Source of the DNA: Chersky-840 sp963794615
GTDB taxonomy: Bacteria; Actinomycetota; Acidimicrobiia; Acidimicrobiales; UBA8190
Assembly (NCBI GenBank): GCA_963794615.1
Contig: CAWCEP010000006.1
Location: 496,001-560,000, forward strand
Direction: 5' to 3'
Length of the DNA: 64,000 bases
The position numbers and the translations under genes were made by a program. Positions 8,315 through 17,182 of this stretch are shown piece after piece. Position 1 is the first letter of the stretch, and each line of letters starts with the position of its first letter. The notes beneath the pieces are model-generated. The model did no database searches. It had not been told where the DNA came from and saw nothing but the letters and a program-made list of their open reading frames with translations.

Positions 8315-9862
8315 GTGAGCCCGATGGACTGGACGCGCGTCCCGGTGGTGGTGGGCGCCGGACAACTGACCAACCGCGAGGAGGACCCCGGGGCGGCGCC
8401 CGACCCCTTCGAGCTCATGGTGGAGGCGGCCCGGGGCGCCGAGGCCGACATCGGCGGTGTGACGGCGTCGGGCTCCGCCGGCAACGGCACCGGCCCGGGC
8501 TCGGTGCTCTCGGACCTCACCCACCTCTTCATGGTCCACTCCCTGTCGTTGCGCCACGGCGATCCCGCTCCCGAGCTGGCCCGGCGCCTCGGCGCCGGGC
8601 ACGTCGAGGCGCGCTGCTCGGGAATGGGCGGTTCGATCCCGCAGTGGCTCGTGAACCGGGCCGCCGAGCTGGTGGCCGACGGCGGCCGGCCCCGCGTCCT
8701 GATCGTGGGAGCCGAGGCCCTCGCCACGCGCCGGCGCGCCAAGAAGCAGGGCCTCGAGCTGCACTGGCCCGCCGCGCCGGGGTGGCCCGACACGTGGCCG
8801 CCGCTCGAGCCGGACATGGGGCTGCATCCCGTCGAGGGCGCCCACGGACTGGCCCAGGCCACCACCATGTACGCGCTGGTGGAGTCGGCCGTCGCCCACG
8901 GGGCGGGCCACGATCCGGCCACCCACGCCGGCGTCATCGGCGACCTCATGGCGCGCTTCAACGCCGTGGCCGCCGACAACCCCGTGTCGTGGTTCCCCAC
9001 CCGTCGCGACGCGACACAGATCATGACGGTGACGTCCGACAACCGGATGGTCTACTTCCCGTACCCCAAGTACGTGAACGCCGTCATGGACGTGGACATG
9101 GCCGCCGCGGTCATCATCACCGACGCGGCCACGGCGCGCGCCTGGGGGCTCGGCGCCGACGAGGTCGCCTACCTGTCGGGATGGGCCGACGCCCATGACC
9201 TGTGGTACCTGTCGGAGCGACCGGTGCTGCACCGCTCCCCGGCCCTGGCCGAGTGCGCCCGGCGCGTCCTGGACTCGGCGGGGATCGCCATGGACGAGGT
9301 GGAGGGCCTCGACCTCTACGCGTGCTTCCCGAGCTCGGTGGAGGTCGCCCGAGACAGCTTCGACATCGCGCCCGACGACCCCCGGCCCCTCACGCTCACC
9401 GGCGGCCTGCCCTACCACGGCGGCCCGGGCAGCAACTACGTGACCCACTCCATCGCCAACACCTTCCGGTGGCTGCGCGACGGCCGGGGGGAGCACGCCC
9501 TCGTCCACGGCAACGGGTACTACCTCACCAAGCACTCGGTGGGGCTCTACTCCCGCCACGCCCCCGACGAGGCACCCCGGCCGCCCGAGAAACTCCAGGA
9601 GGCCATCGACGCCATGGCCGACGCGCTCGTGGTCGAGGCGACGGTCGAGGACGGGACCATCGGATCGGTCGTGGCCTACACCGCCCCCTTCGACCGTGAG
9701 CGCGGTCCGCAGGCGGCCGTCGGCGTGGTCGACATCGACGGCCGGCGCACCGTGGCGCGCGCCGACGAGGCGTTGACGGCGGAGCTCCTGTCCCGTGACG
9801 GGGTCGGCACCCGCGTCGTGGTGGACTCCACCGACAAGGGCAACACCATGCACGGCGCCTGA
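8315..9862 (+). CDS. Acetyl-CoA acetyltransferase-like thiolase-superfamily protein
   Basis: A protein of about 515 residues with a thiolase-like core, VPVVVGAGQLTNREEDPGAAPDP at the start and LDLYACFPSSVEVARDSF, GGPGSNYVTHSIANTF and HGNGYYLTKHSVGLYS further on, then a C-terminal beta-rich extension. This long architecture matches the annotated acetyl-CoA acetyltransferase class of mycobacteria, whose true activity is not settled. The classical nucleophile loop is replaced around RCSGMGGSIPQWLVNRAAEL. The gene follows the amidohydrolase on the same strand after 116 bases. Start is GTG 8315 or ATG 8324. Confidence 0.7.
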   Translation: MSPMDWTRVPVVVGAGQLTNREEDPGAAPDPFELMVEAARGAEADIGGVTASGSAGNGTGPGSVLSDLTHLFMVHSLSLRHGDPAPELARRLGAGHVEARCSGMGGSIPQWLVNRAAELVADGGRPRVLIVGAEALATRRRAKKQGLELHWPAAPGWPDTWPPLEPDMGLHPVEGAHGLAQATTMYALVESAVAHGAGHDPATHAGVIGDLMARFNAVAADNPVSWFPTRRDATQIMTVTSDNRMVYFPYPKYVNAVMDVDMAAAVIITDAATARAWGLGADEVAYLSGWADAHDLWYLSERPVLHRSPALAECARRVLDSAGIAMDEVEGLDLYACFPSSVEVARDSFDIAPDDPRPLTLTGGLPYHGGPGSNYVTHSIANTFRWLRDGRGEHALVHGNGYYLTKHSVGLYSRHAPDEAPRPPEKLQEAIDAMADALVVEATVEDGTIGSVVAYTAPFDRERGPQAAVGVVDIDGRRTVARADEALTAELLSRDGVGTRVVVDSTDKGNTMHGA

Positions 9863-9909
9863 CGGCGGCAGGTCGGCCCGGGCCCCGCTCCGGGTCGGCC
9901 CCGGGGCGA

Positions 9910-10101
9910 TCAGTCCTCGAGGCTCAGGGCCTGCTCGGGGCAGTTGTCGACGCCGTTGCGGGCCTCGTCCTCGTGCCCGGCGGGCACCTCGTCGACGAGG
10001 AGCACGCAGTGGCCGAGGTCGTCGGAGTCGAACAGGGCCGGCGCCAGCGTGTAGCACCGCCCGTGGCCCTGGCACACCTCGGTATCGAGGCGGATGCGCA
10101 T
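9910..10101 (-). CDS. Small 3Fe-4S type ferredoxin (P450 redox partner)
   Basis: A 63-residue ferredoxin with cluster ligands in CQGHGRC (Cys10, Cys16) and NCPEQAL (Cys54). The position that would hold the extra Cys of a 4Fe-4S cluster is His13, the C-x2-H-x2-C...CP pattern known for ferredoxins that serve actinobacterial P450s. It begins 8 bases after the P450 gene ends, on the same strand, so the pair is almost certainly an operon, with the ferredoxin passing electrons to that P450. No ferredoxin reductase gene is nearby. Confidence 0.9.
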   Translation of the reverse strand: MRIRLDTEVCQGHGRCYTLAPALFDSDDLGHCVLLVDEVPAGHEDEARNGVDNCPEQALSLED

Positions 10102-10109
10102 CCGGGGAA

Positions 10110-11300
10110 TCAGCCGGCCGGCTCGAATTCGATCGGCAGGGTCAGCAGCGACCGCAGGCCCGGCGTGTAGTCGAGCACCGTGCCGGGCTTGAGCCAGTAG
10201 TCGGGGATCCGGCGATGGAACTCGCGCAGCGCCACCCTGAGCTCCACCCGCGCCAGGTGCGACCCGAGACAGCGGTGCACCCCTCCCCCGAAGGCGAGGT
10301 GCGGATTGGGATTGCGACGCAGGTCGACGCTGTCCACGCCGGGATGGGCGGTGTCGTCGGTATTGGCCGACCCGATCAGGAGCATCACCTGCTCACCGCG
10401 CGGGATGGGGCAGCCCTCGTACTCCACGTCCTCGGTCACGACCCTCGGCACGGCCGGCACCGGGCTCTCCCAGCGCAGCAGCTCCTCGACGGCGGACGGA
10501 ATGGCGCTCTCGTCCTCGACGAGGAGGCGACGCTGGTCGGGCTCCTGGGCCAGGTAGGCGAAGAAGCAGTCGAGGGAGTCCGTCACGGTGTCGAGCCCGG
10601 CGATGATGAAGAGGAAGCAGATGTCGAGCACTTCCTCGTCGGTGAGCCGGATCCCGTCCACCTCTTTCTCCATGATCTGGCCGAGCAGGTCGTCGGTGGG
10701 TGGCTTGGCACGACGCTTCTTCACCTCGGCGTCGAAATACGCGTAGACCGTCTCGCCCGCCGCCTTGCGGTGCGGTGCCTGCTCTTCCATCGTGATCCCG
10801 GGGGGCCGGATGATCTCGTCCTTCACGGCCAGGAAGATGTCGAGGTCGGAAAGGGGCAGGCCCATCAGGCGGAGGAACACCCGGCACGGCAGGGGGACGG
10901 CGAACTCCTCGTGGAGGTCGCACGAGCCCCGGGCGGCGAACTTGTCGACCAGCTCCTTCACGAGCGCCACCACCTCGTCCTCGAGCTGGGCCATCTTCTT
11001 GGGGGCGAAGAGGGGGTCGAGGATCCGGCGGTACTTCACGTGCTGCGGGGGGTCGATCATCAACGGGATCAGGGGCCGGATGTTGCCGAGGTCCATGGGG
11101 ACCTCGCTCCAGCAGAACAGCGCCGACTTCCGCAGGGCGTCCTCGACGTGCTCGCGGCGGGTCAACAGGGTGAACATGTCGTCGATCCGCATGACCGGCG
11201 TTTCGCGCAACGAGCGGGAGATGGCTCGGGGATCGTCCGAGGAAGCCAGGTCGGCCACCATGCCAGCTGACGTGCCCGAAAACTCTTCTTCAGCCTGCAT
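10110..11300 (-). CDS. Cytochrome P450
   Basis: A 396-residue class I P450. The I-helix carries FIIAGLDTVTDSL with the oxygen-activating Thr, the K-helix EELLRWES gives ExxR, and the heme loop FGGGVHRCLGSHLAR places the thiolate at about Cys344. The start chosen is ATG 11300 (MQAEEEFSG), preceded by AGGAG at good spacing; an in-frame start 60 bases upstream lacks this. It is transcribed with the ferredoxin. Its promoter has a well-formed -35/-10 overlapped by two copies of the regional palindrome, so it is likely repressed until a substrate-derived ligand appears. Substrate unknown. Confidence 0.92.
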   Translation of the reverse strand: MQAEEEFSGTSAGMVADLASSDDPRAISRSLRETPVMRIDDMFTLLTRREHVEDALRKSALFCWSEVPMDLGNIRPLIPLMIDPPQHVKYRRILDPLFAPKKMAQLEDEVVALVKELVDKFAARGSCDLHEEFAVPLPCRVFLRLMGLPLSDLDIFLAVKDEIIRPPGITMEEQAPHRKAAGETVYAYFDAEVKKRRAKPPTDDLLGQIMEKEVDGIRLTDEEVLDICFLFIIAGLDTVTDSLDCFFAYLAQEPDQRRLLVEDESAIPSAVEELLRWESPVPAVPRVVTEDVEYEGCPIPRGEQVMLLIGSANTDDTAHPGVDSVDLRRNPNPHLAFGGGVHRCLGSHLARVELRVALREFHRRIPDYWLKPGTVLDYTPGLRSLLTLPIEFEPAG

Positions 11301-11404
11301 CCGCACTCCTCTCGCACCGGGCTCCGGTGGCACTTCTGACCAGGGTGTCGTGCGGATCACCCAGGACGTTCGATGCCCCCACGCCCACCGCCCCCTGGCG
11401 GGTC

Positions 11405-11452
11405 ACGTTAGCGTTTCCTGACGCAAATGTCAGGCCTGACGCCCCCGTCAGC
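11405..11452 (-). promoter_or_regulatory. P450 promoter with tandem CCTGAC-N6-GTCAGG operators
   Basis: Reading leftwards, CTGACA (11433-11428), a 17-base spacer and TAACGT (11410-11405) make a plausible sigma-70-type promoter about 105 bases before the P450 start. CCTGAC-GCAAAT-GTCAGG (11417-11434) covers its -35 and spacer; an abutting second palindrome, CCTGAC-GCCCCC-GTCAGC, fills 11435-11452. The remainder of this 361-base gap (11301-11661) shows no further structure apart from the ribosome sites. Confidence 0.6.
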
Positions 11453-11661
11453 CCGATGGTGTGCGGTGCCCAACCCGGCGCCCCGTGCCCACCAACGGCG
11501 CCTGGACCACCGCGCCCCGTAGCTGAGACGGCTGAACTCGACCCCGGCCGGGGCCCAGCCGTGTCGCCGCGGTCCAGGATCGAGCCCGGCGCGCCGATGA
11601 CATCCGAAGACCTGGGCTGAAGTCTTGGCACTACCATTTGGGGGGCCATAGGAGGGCAGAC

Positions 11662-12753
11662 GTGGTTACCGCAGCCAGCGACAAAAGGATGCGGCGACGC
11701 GGGAGACGACGCCAGCAAGCGGGCTCGGAGCCCGCCGCCGTCGGGACCACTCTCCGCGAGGCACGCGAAGCAGCCGGCATGGACCTGGTCGAGATCCAAG
11801 ACCGGACCGGTGTCCCCCTCACCCACCTCGAAGCGCTCGAGGCCGGAGACCTCTCCCGGTTCCCCGACCGACGCTCGGCGCTCACCGCCGTCCGCCGCTA
11901 CGGCGACCTCGTCGACGCGGACGTCGAGGGTCTCTCCGGTGTGGTCGATCAGCACTGGGGGACGGCCCTGGCCGGGTTCGCGGGGGGCGGACCACCCCGG
12001 CCCGCCGGCAACGGCGCGGCGACCCCCTACCTCACGCAATCGGTGCCGACCAGCCACCTGAGCCGCTACCCCGGCGACGGGACCCACCTGCGCGCCTTCA
12101 CCCAGACCGACGAGGTGCCCGGTGTTCGGCGCTCCGAGCGCACCGCCGTCAACGGCCACACCACCAACGCGTCGTTCAGCGACACGGGGTCGTTCCCGGC
12201 CGTGCCCACCGCCTACGCGCCACCCCGCGCCGTCCCGCTCATCCTCCGGGGTGCCATCTGGGTCACGGTCGCGCTCCTGGTCGTCGCGCTCGCCGGCCTG
12301 GCCGTCGAGCACTACGACCCCCAGCTGCTGGCCGACATCCACCTGGTGCACCACCCGGTGAAGACCACACCGACGACACCGGGCTCGGGGTCGGGCATCC
12401 CCGCCAACACCCCGAGCAGCCCCGCCCACCCGTCGGCGGTGTCGCTGGCCGACGCCGGGGTCGGAAGCGCCACGGTCTCGGTGCGGTCCTCGAATTACAG
12501 CGTGGTGGTGGCGGCGTGGGCACCGTGTTGGATCGAAGTGCACACCCCCCAGAGCTTCTCGCCCGTCTTCGCGGCCACGCTCCAAGCGGGAGAGGTCAAG
12601 GTGTTCGACCCGGCCAACGGCCAGCTCACCCTTTCCATGAGCGCGTCACTGGTGACGGTCCAGGTCCGGATCAACGGAAAGACCGTGCCGAAGTGGTTGT
12701 TCAAGCCGACGACCGTGCCCTTCACGCTCAACTTCAACGCCACGTCGAGCTGA
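11662..12753 (+). CDS. RodZ-like HTH membrane protein
   Basis: A 363-residue protein. Residues about 27-85 form a RodZ/Xre-type helix-turn-helix (TTLREAREAAGMDLVEIQ, then VPLTHLEALEAGDLSRFP). A disordered stretch follows, then a single membrane helix AIWVTVALLVVALAGLAV, and a C-terminal beta domain like the RodZ/DUF4115 domain (VVVAAWAPCWIEVHTPQ...LQAGEVKVFDPANGQL). RodZ links the cytoskeleton to cell-wall synthesis in rods; in actinobacteria such proteins are often of unknown role. GTG 11662 is chosen because AGGAGGG (11650-11656) lies five bases upstream. It stands alone as a transcription unit. Confidence 0.75.
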   Translation: MVTAASDKRMRRRGRRRQQAGSEPAAVGTTLREAREAAGMDLVEIQDRTGVPLTHLEALEAGDLSRFPDRRSALTAVRRYGDLVDADVEGLSGVVDQHWGTALAGFAGGGPPRPAGNGAATPYLTQSVPTSHLSRYPGDGTHLRAFTQTDEVPGVRRSERTAVNGHTTNASFSDTGSFPAVPTAYAPPRAVPLILRGAIWVTVALLVVALAGLAVEHYDPQLLADIHLVHHPVKTTPTTPGSGSGIPANTPSSPAHPSAVSLADAGVGSATVSVRSSNYSVVVAAWAPCWIEVHTPQSFSPVFAATLQAGEVKVFDPANGQLTLSMSASLVTVQVRINGKTVPKWLFKPTTVPFTLNFNATSS

Positions 12754-12850
12754 CCGTCCCGGCGGGGTCGCCCCTCTGATCCGGTCAGGCTGATCAGGGC
12801 GGATGAAGTCGTGATCGACGACGTCGGTCACGTGGCGCCCGTCTCGGTAC

Positions 12851-13252
12851 TCAGCGTTGCTCGGGATAGATCGACGGGTCTTCGAGAGGGAGTCGCAACC
12901 ACTGGATCATCTGGCGGAGCTGGTGGTAGGCACCGAGACGGGCCTCGTTCGATCCGGCGCGCTCGGCCCGCTCGATCGGCTCCCACAGGCGCCTGACCAT
13001 GGTGGGGCCGAGCTCCAAGAGGCCACCACTGCCGCCGGTGGCGTATTTGGCCAACACGTAGCGCACCAGAGCGCCGGCCGGCACGCCGACGTTCTCGCTC
13101 AGGGTGCGGATCGTGATCAAGGGATCGACCGGCGCGTACAGCGCCACGTCGGCTTTGAAGTTGGCGTCGGGATCGTCGTCGGCCCATGGTCCCGTGAAGG
13201 ACTCGAGCCTGATGAGGTCCTGATCGTCGGGCGCGTCGGAGGTGGGGCTCAT
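12851..13252 (-). CDS. Conserved hypothetical protein
   Basis: A 133-residue acidic protein that I do not recognise with certainty. The N-terminus is charged (SDAPDDQDLIRLESFTGPW); the middle reads like a small helical fold with an HTH-like turn (LITIRTLSENVGVPAGALVRYVLAKYA), followed by LGPTMVRRLWEPIERAE and a helical QLRQMIQWLRLPLED. The middle might be a DNA- or protein-binding module, but that is weak. It lies 87 bases from the end of the GGDEF-EAL gene on the same strand, so it may be a downstream member of that unit. Confidence 0.6.
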   Translation of the reverse strand: MSPTSDAPDDQDLIRLESFTGPWADDDPDANFKADVALYAPVDPLITIRTLSENVGVPAGALVRYVLAKYATGGSGGLLELGPTMVRRLWEPIERAERAGSNEARLGAYHQLRQMIQWLRLPLEDPSIYPEQR

Positions 13253-13339
13253 CTCCCCATCCTGCCGGAAGGACCTCCTGCGACCCGCCGGAAACCGGCC
13301 TCGCGCCGATCCGTCGGAAGCCGGCCCCGCGCCGGCGCC

Positions 13340-15985
13340 CTACGCCGAGCTGACCGGACCGTCGACGATCTCGTCGGGAACCGACGCGCCGTCACCGTGG
13401 TTTGCGGCCGCCACACCCGAGGCACCGTTGGCTTCCTCGGGCAACGAGCCGGCCGCGACGGCCACGGCGGCCCCGTCGTCGAGGACCCTGGTGCCGACGC
13501 TCTCGGCGGCTCCGGCCAATGCGCCCGCGGCGGTGACACCGCCCGACACCGACGCGATGCTCGCCAAGGTGCTGACGGCCACCTTCGCAGATCGTGTCCG
13601 GCTTGAACGGGGCGCCTTCACCTTCGTCAACTCGTCGGCCTGCAGGGCGGTGAGCACGGCCTCGATGGCCTCACTGTCGAGCTCGGACGGCCAGTGCCGG
13701 TCCAGCATGATCGATTCCAGCAGGGCTTCCAACCGAGCGGGAGAGATGCCGGAAATGGGCAGCGGCAACGCCACGACCTCTCTTCCCCAATCGGTGAAGA
13801 CCTTGGCCGGCGTCCGCATCAGCTCGACGATCTCCGCGGCGGGCACCGGAGGGCTGAACCGGAACCCCTGGACCTGGTCACAACCGTGCACATCGAGGAA
13901 CTGGAGCTGTTCATCGGTTTCGACGCCCTCGGCCACCACGACGAGGTCGAGGCTGTGGGCCAGCGCGATGACGGCCCCCACGATCGAGGCGCCACTTGCC
14001 TCGCCGTCGATGCGCTGGATGAACGACCGGTCGATCTTGATGGCGTCGATGGGCATCTCGGCGAGATACGTCAGGGCGCTGTAGCCCGTCCCGAAGTCGT
14101 CGATCGAACAACGCACCCCGAGGGCCCGCAGCTCGTTGAGGCTCGCCACCACCTCGTCCACACGCTCCATGAGGACGCTCTCGGTCACCTCGAGCTCCAA
14201 CAGCACCGGGTCGAGCCCGGTCTGCTTGAGGACGCGCGTGACCATCTCCACGACGGGCTGGTGGGCGAACTGCCGCGGCGACAGGTTGACCGCCACCGGA
14301 ATGGCCGGGAGGCCCTGTTCCTGCCATCCCTGCGCCTGTTTGCAGGCGACGTCGAGCACCCACTCACCCAGTGTCGCCACCAGGCTCGTCTCCTCCGCCA
14401 GGGGGATGAACGCCCACGGGGGGATGAATCCCAGGCTCGGGTGGCGCCAGCGCGCCAACGCCTCGACCCCGACGATGTCCCCCGTCGCCATGTCCAGCTT
14501 GGGCTGGTAGTGCACGGCGAGCCGGCCCGACTCCACCGCGCCACGCAAGCTGTCTTCCAAGGCGAAGCGCAGTCGGGCCCGGGCGCTCATGGCCGAGTCG
14601 AAGACCTGGTAGGTGTTGCGGCCCGCCGCTTTCGCCTGGTACATGGCGGTGTCGGCGTGCTTGAGCAGGGTGTCGGCGTCCGCGCCGTCCCACGGTGACA
14701 CGGCCACGCCGATGCTGGCCTTGACCGTCAACTGCCGCCCGCCGACGCTGAAGGGGTCCTCGAACCGGTCGAGCAGGCGCTCGGCGAAGTCGACGACGTG
14801 CCCGTCCTTGCGTCCGCTGTCGGGAATGAGGAAGGTGAACTCGTCCCCGCCGAAGCGCGCCAGCGTGTCGTGCTCGCGGAGACATCCCTGGAGCCGCTTC
14901 ACCACGGCCTTCAACAGATCGTTGCCCACGGCGTGCCCCAGGCTGTCGTTGATGTCCTTGAACCGGTCGAGGTCCAGGAACATGACCGACACGGCGCTGT
15001 TGGTCCGGTCGGCCTGCACCAGCGCCCGCTGGAGCCGGTCCTCGAAGAGGAGGCGGTTGCACACACCAGTCAGGGAGTCGTGCTGGGCCCGGTACTCGGC
15101 GGCGGCGTGGGTGAAGACCTGATGGAGGAGATACAGCACCAAGAGGGACGGCAGCAGGGTCGAGCCGATGAGCAGCGCGGGCTGATTGTCACGGATCCCG
15201 AGCACGGACTCGGCGCTCAGGACGGCGGGCACCACGAGCCCCACCGCCACCAGCATGGCCACCCGAACCCCACGGGGCCGGACCGATCGCAGCGGCACCG
15301 GGTCGAAGGCGACATGGCGCGACCGGTGCAGGAAGGCGACCCCCCACAGGCACGTTCCCACCAAGGCGAGGGACTCCACGAGCGTCGGCGAGTGGGTGCT
15401 CCCCGAGAGCGCCAGGCCCGAATAACTGGCGTCGGCGACGAAGAGACAGACGAATCCGGCGAGGAGATAGCGGTAGGTGGCGGGATGCCGCTCGGTGAGC
15501 GAGACGAGGCTGCACACGAGCCACAGAAGGATCATGTCGAGCAGCGGCGCCACGATGGCCGGCACCTGGAACCCGGGCCGCCATCCCTGGGAGGGGACGA
15601 CGACGAGCGCCAGGATCACGAAGCCCAGGGCCAGGGTCGAGAGCAATGCTTCGGCCACGGAATCGGCGGAGCGTTCGGGCAGGCGCTGATGGATCAACGA
15701 GACGAGCCCCACGATGGCGAGGATGTCCCCCGCGGTGCTCATCACCATGGGCGCACCGACCTGCGTCGACGGGCCCCCGGCGTGCACGGCCTGGAGCAGG
15801 TTGCCGATCACGATGAGAACGAGCCCGGCCCCGACGAACTGCCACGCCGAGCGCCAGGGACCCCGATGCAGCGCCCGGTTGGCAGCGAGGCCGTAGGCGA
15901 CCGCCGCCGCGACGGCGACGCTGACGACAGCGGCGTCGACCGCCGGGTCGAAGATCCCGATGCCGCCCATGAGCACGGGGCTCAT
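13340..15985 (-). CDS. Membrane-bound bifunctional diguanylate cyclase/phosphodiesterase (GGDEF-EAL)
   Basis: An 881-residue c-di-GMP enzyme. Residues 1 to about 300 contain a series of hydrophobic helices (a multi-pass sensor). The GGDEF domain follows with an intact ARFGGDEFTF motif at about 379-383, then an EAL domain with intact VGVEALARWRHP at about 508, LEVTESVLME, SIDDFGTGYSALTYL and KIDRSFI. Both catalytic motifs look competent, so it could make or degrade c-di-GMP. A roughly 140-residue disordered tail ends the protein. It diverges from a Pel-like exopolysaccharide operon, and Pel systems elsewhere are c-di-GMP controlled. Start ATG 15985 is chosen over one 51 bases upstream. Confidence 0.92.
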   Translation of the reverse strand: MSPVLMGGIGIFDPAVDAAVVSVAVAAAVAYGLAANRALHRGPWRSAWQFVGAGLVLIVIGNLLQAVHAGGPSTQVGAPMVMSTAGDILAIVGLVSLIHQRLPERSADSVAEALLSTLALGFVILALVVVPSQGWRPGFQVPAIVAPLLDMILLWLVCSLVSLTERHPATYRYLLAGFVCLFVADASYSGLALSGSTHSPTLVESLALVGTCLWGVAFLHRSRHVAFDPVPLRSVRPRGVRVAMLVAVGLVVPAVLSAESVLGIRDNQPALLIGSTLLPSLLVLYLLHQVFTHAAAEYRAQHDSLTGVCNRLLFEDRLQRALVQADRTNSAVSVMFLDLDRFKDINDSLGHAVGNDLLKAVVKRLQGCLREHDTLARFGGDEFTFLIPDSGRKDGHVVDFAERLLDRFEDPFSVGGRQLTVKASIGVAVSPWDGADADTLLKHADTAMYQAKAAGRNTYQVFDSAMSARARLRFALEDSLRGAVESGRLAVHYQPKLDMATGDIVGVEALARWRHPSLGFIPPWAFIPLAEETSLVATLGEWVLDVACKQAQGWQEQGLPAIPVAVNLSPRQFAHQPVVEMVTRVLKQTGLDPVLLELEVTESVLMERVDEVVASLNELRALGVRCSIDDFGTGYSALTYLAEMPIDAIKIDRSFIQRIDGEASGASIVGAVIALAHSLDLVVVAEGVETDEQLQFLDVHGCDQVQGFRFSPPVPAAEIVELMRTPAKVFTDWGREVVALPLPISGISPARLEALLESIMLDRHWPSELDSEAIEAVLTALQADELTKVKAPRSSRTRSAKVAVSTLASIASVSGGVTAAGALAGAAESVGTRVLDDGAAVAVAAGSLPEEANGASGVAAANHGDGASVPDEIVDGPVSSA

Positions 15986-16279
15986 CGTGAGCGACCCCGC
16001 CGGCCGGGCCGGCGGGCCTGGACGGACGCCGCACACGTCGACGTGCGACCGCCCTCGGGCGCGTCAAGGCCGTCGGGGGTGCCGACGGTGGACGTCACGA
16101 CCGGCCTGTCTCTCGGGTGTCCCATGGTGCTGCCACGACCGCACCTCGGCTCTTCACGTTGGTTGGCAACTCGTTGACGCTCGATGGGGCGCGTCTTTCA
16201 GCACCACTGAGTGAGTTTCGGCGCCGATCGACCTGGCCTTGAGCCATCGACCCTCACCCGCTGTGGCCAGGGCTAATCG

Positions 16280-17182
16280 ATGTCACACGATTGTCAAGGA
16301 GCGATGCGTGCCCGCCGATTAAGGCACGTGACCATGGCCGCCCCGGACCAGGAGCCGACCCCCCGCCCGCTGCGCAAGGCCGCCCGGCTCGCCCGGGCCC
16401 GTCCGGCCGACGCCGCCCCGGTGCCACTGGACCTCGACGTCGGCGGAGAGAACGCCCCTGTCGACGATGCCCCTGTCGACGATGCGCCCGTCGACACGGG
16501 CCCTGGGGAGGAGGAGCGCGTCGTCCTCGCCATCGGGTCGACCTACTTCCACAACGGCCGGGTCAGCCCCGAGCGCTACGCCTCGGACCTGGCCCCGTCG
16601 TTCCTGGGGGCAATCGCCGCCAGCCACACGCTGCTGCGCGAGCTGTTCAAGGAGATGGGGGCACCCGAGGGGGCGTCGATCCAGGCGGATTGTGAGCGCT
16701 GGCACCTGCGCTACGGAGCCGACGTCAGCGAGGCGCAGTTCTCGGTGAACGAGGCGCTGACCACGGGCTCGGTCGACATCGCGCCGGCACCCGGGGACGG
16801 TGCGGGAGCCGACGGGTGGGTCCGGGGCCTCGTGGCCTCGCGTGATGCCGATCACGCCCAGGCGCTGACGGCGTTCGAGGCGGAAGCGGCGGAAGCGGCC
16901 GAGGCGGGTGCGCCCCAACGGGCCGCCATCGCCTACCGGGCGGCGGCGGCCGCGGCCCTGGCGGCGGGCCGCGGTGATCACGCCAATCGATTGCAGCGAC
17001 TCGCCGGCAAGGCGTATCTCGAGATCGCCGAGAAAGCCGAGACCCTCCCGCAGGGGGTGTTCATGGCGTACCGAGAGAGCGCCCGGAGCTTCCTCGAAGC
17101 GGGCAACCTGCCCCTCGCCCACAAGTGCCTCTCCAAGGCCATCGCCATCGGTGAGACCCTCGGGTACACGGAGTCGGCGTGA
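16280..17182 (+). CDS. Helical-repeat (TPR-like) protein, first gene of Pel-like operon
   Basis: A protein of up to 300 residues. The N-terminus is disordered and has a short repeat (APVDDAPVDDAPVD). A conserved block follows, IGSTYFHNGRVSPERYASDLAPSFLGAI, then Ala-rich helical hairpins resembling tetratricopeptide repeats (LTAFEAEAAEAAEAGAPQRA; AYRESARSFLEAGNLPLAHK). No signal peptide is evident. The stop overlaps the GTG of the PelF-type gene (GTGA). Role unknown; by position it could be a scaffold for the polysaccharide synthase, as TPR proteins are in Pel systems. The start may instead be ATG 16304 or ATG 16334. Confidence 0.6.
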   Translation: MSHDCQGAMRARRLRHVTMAAPDQEPTPRPLRKAARLARARPADAAPVPLDLDVGGENAPVDDAPVDDAPVDTGPGEEERVVLAIGSTYFHNGRVSPERYASDLAPSFLGAIAASHTLLRELFKEMGAPEGASIQADCERWHLRYGADVSEAQFSVNEALTTGSVDIAPAPGDGAGADGWVRGLVASRDADHAQALTAFEAEAAEAAEAGAPQRAAIAYRAAAAAALAAGRGDHANRLQRLAGKAYLEIAEKAETLPQGVFMAYRESARSFLEAGNLPLAHKCLSKAIAIGETLGYTESA

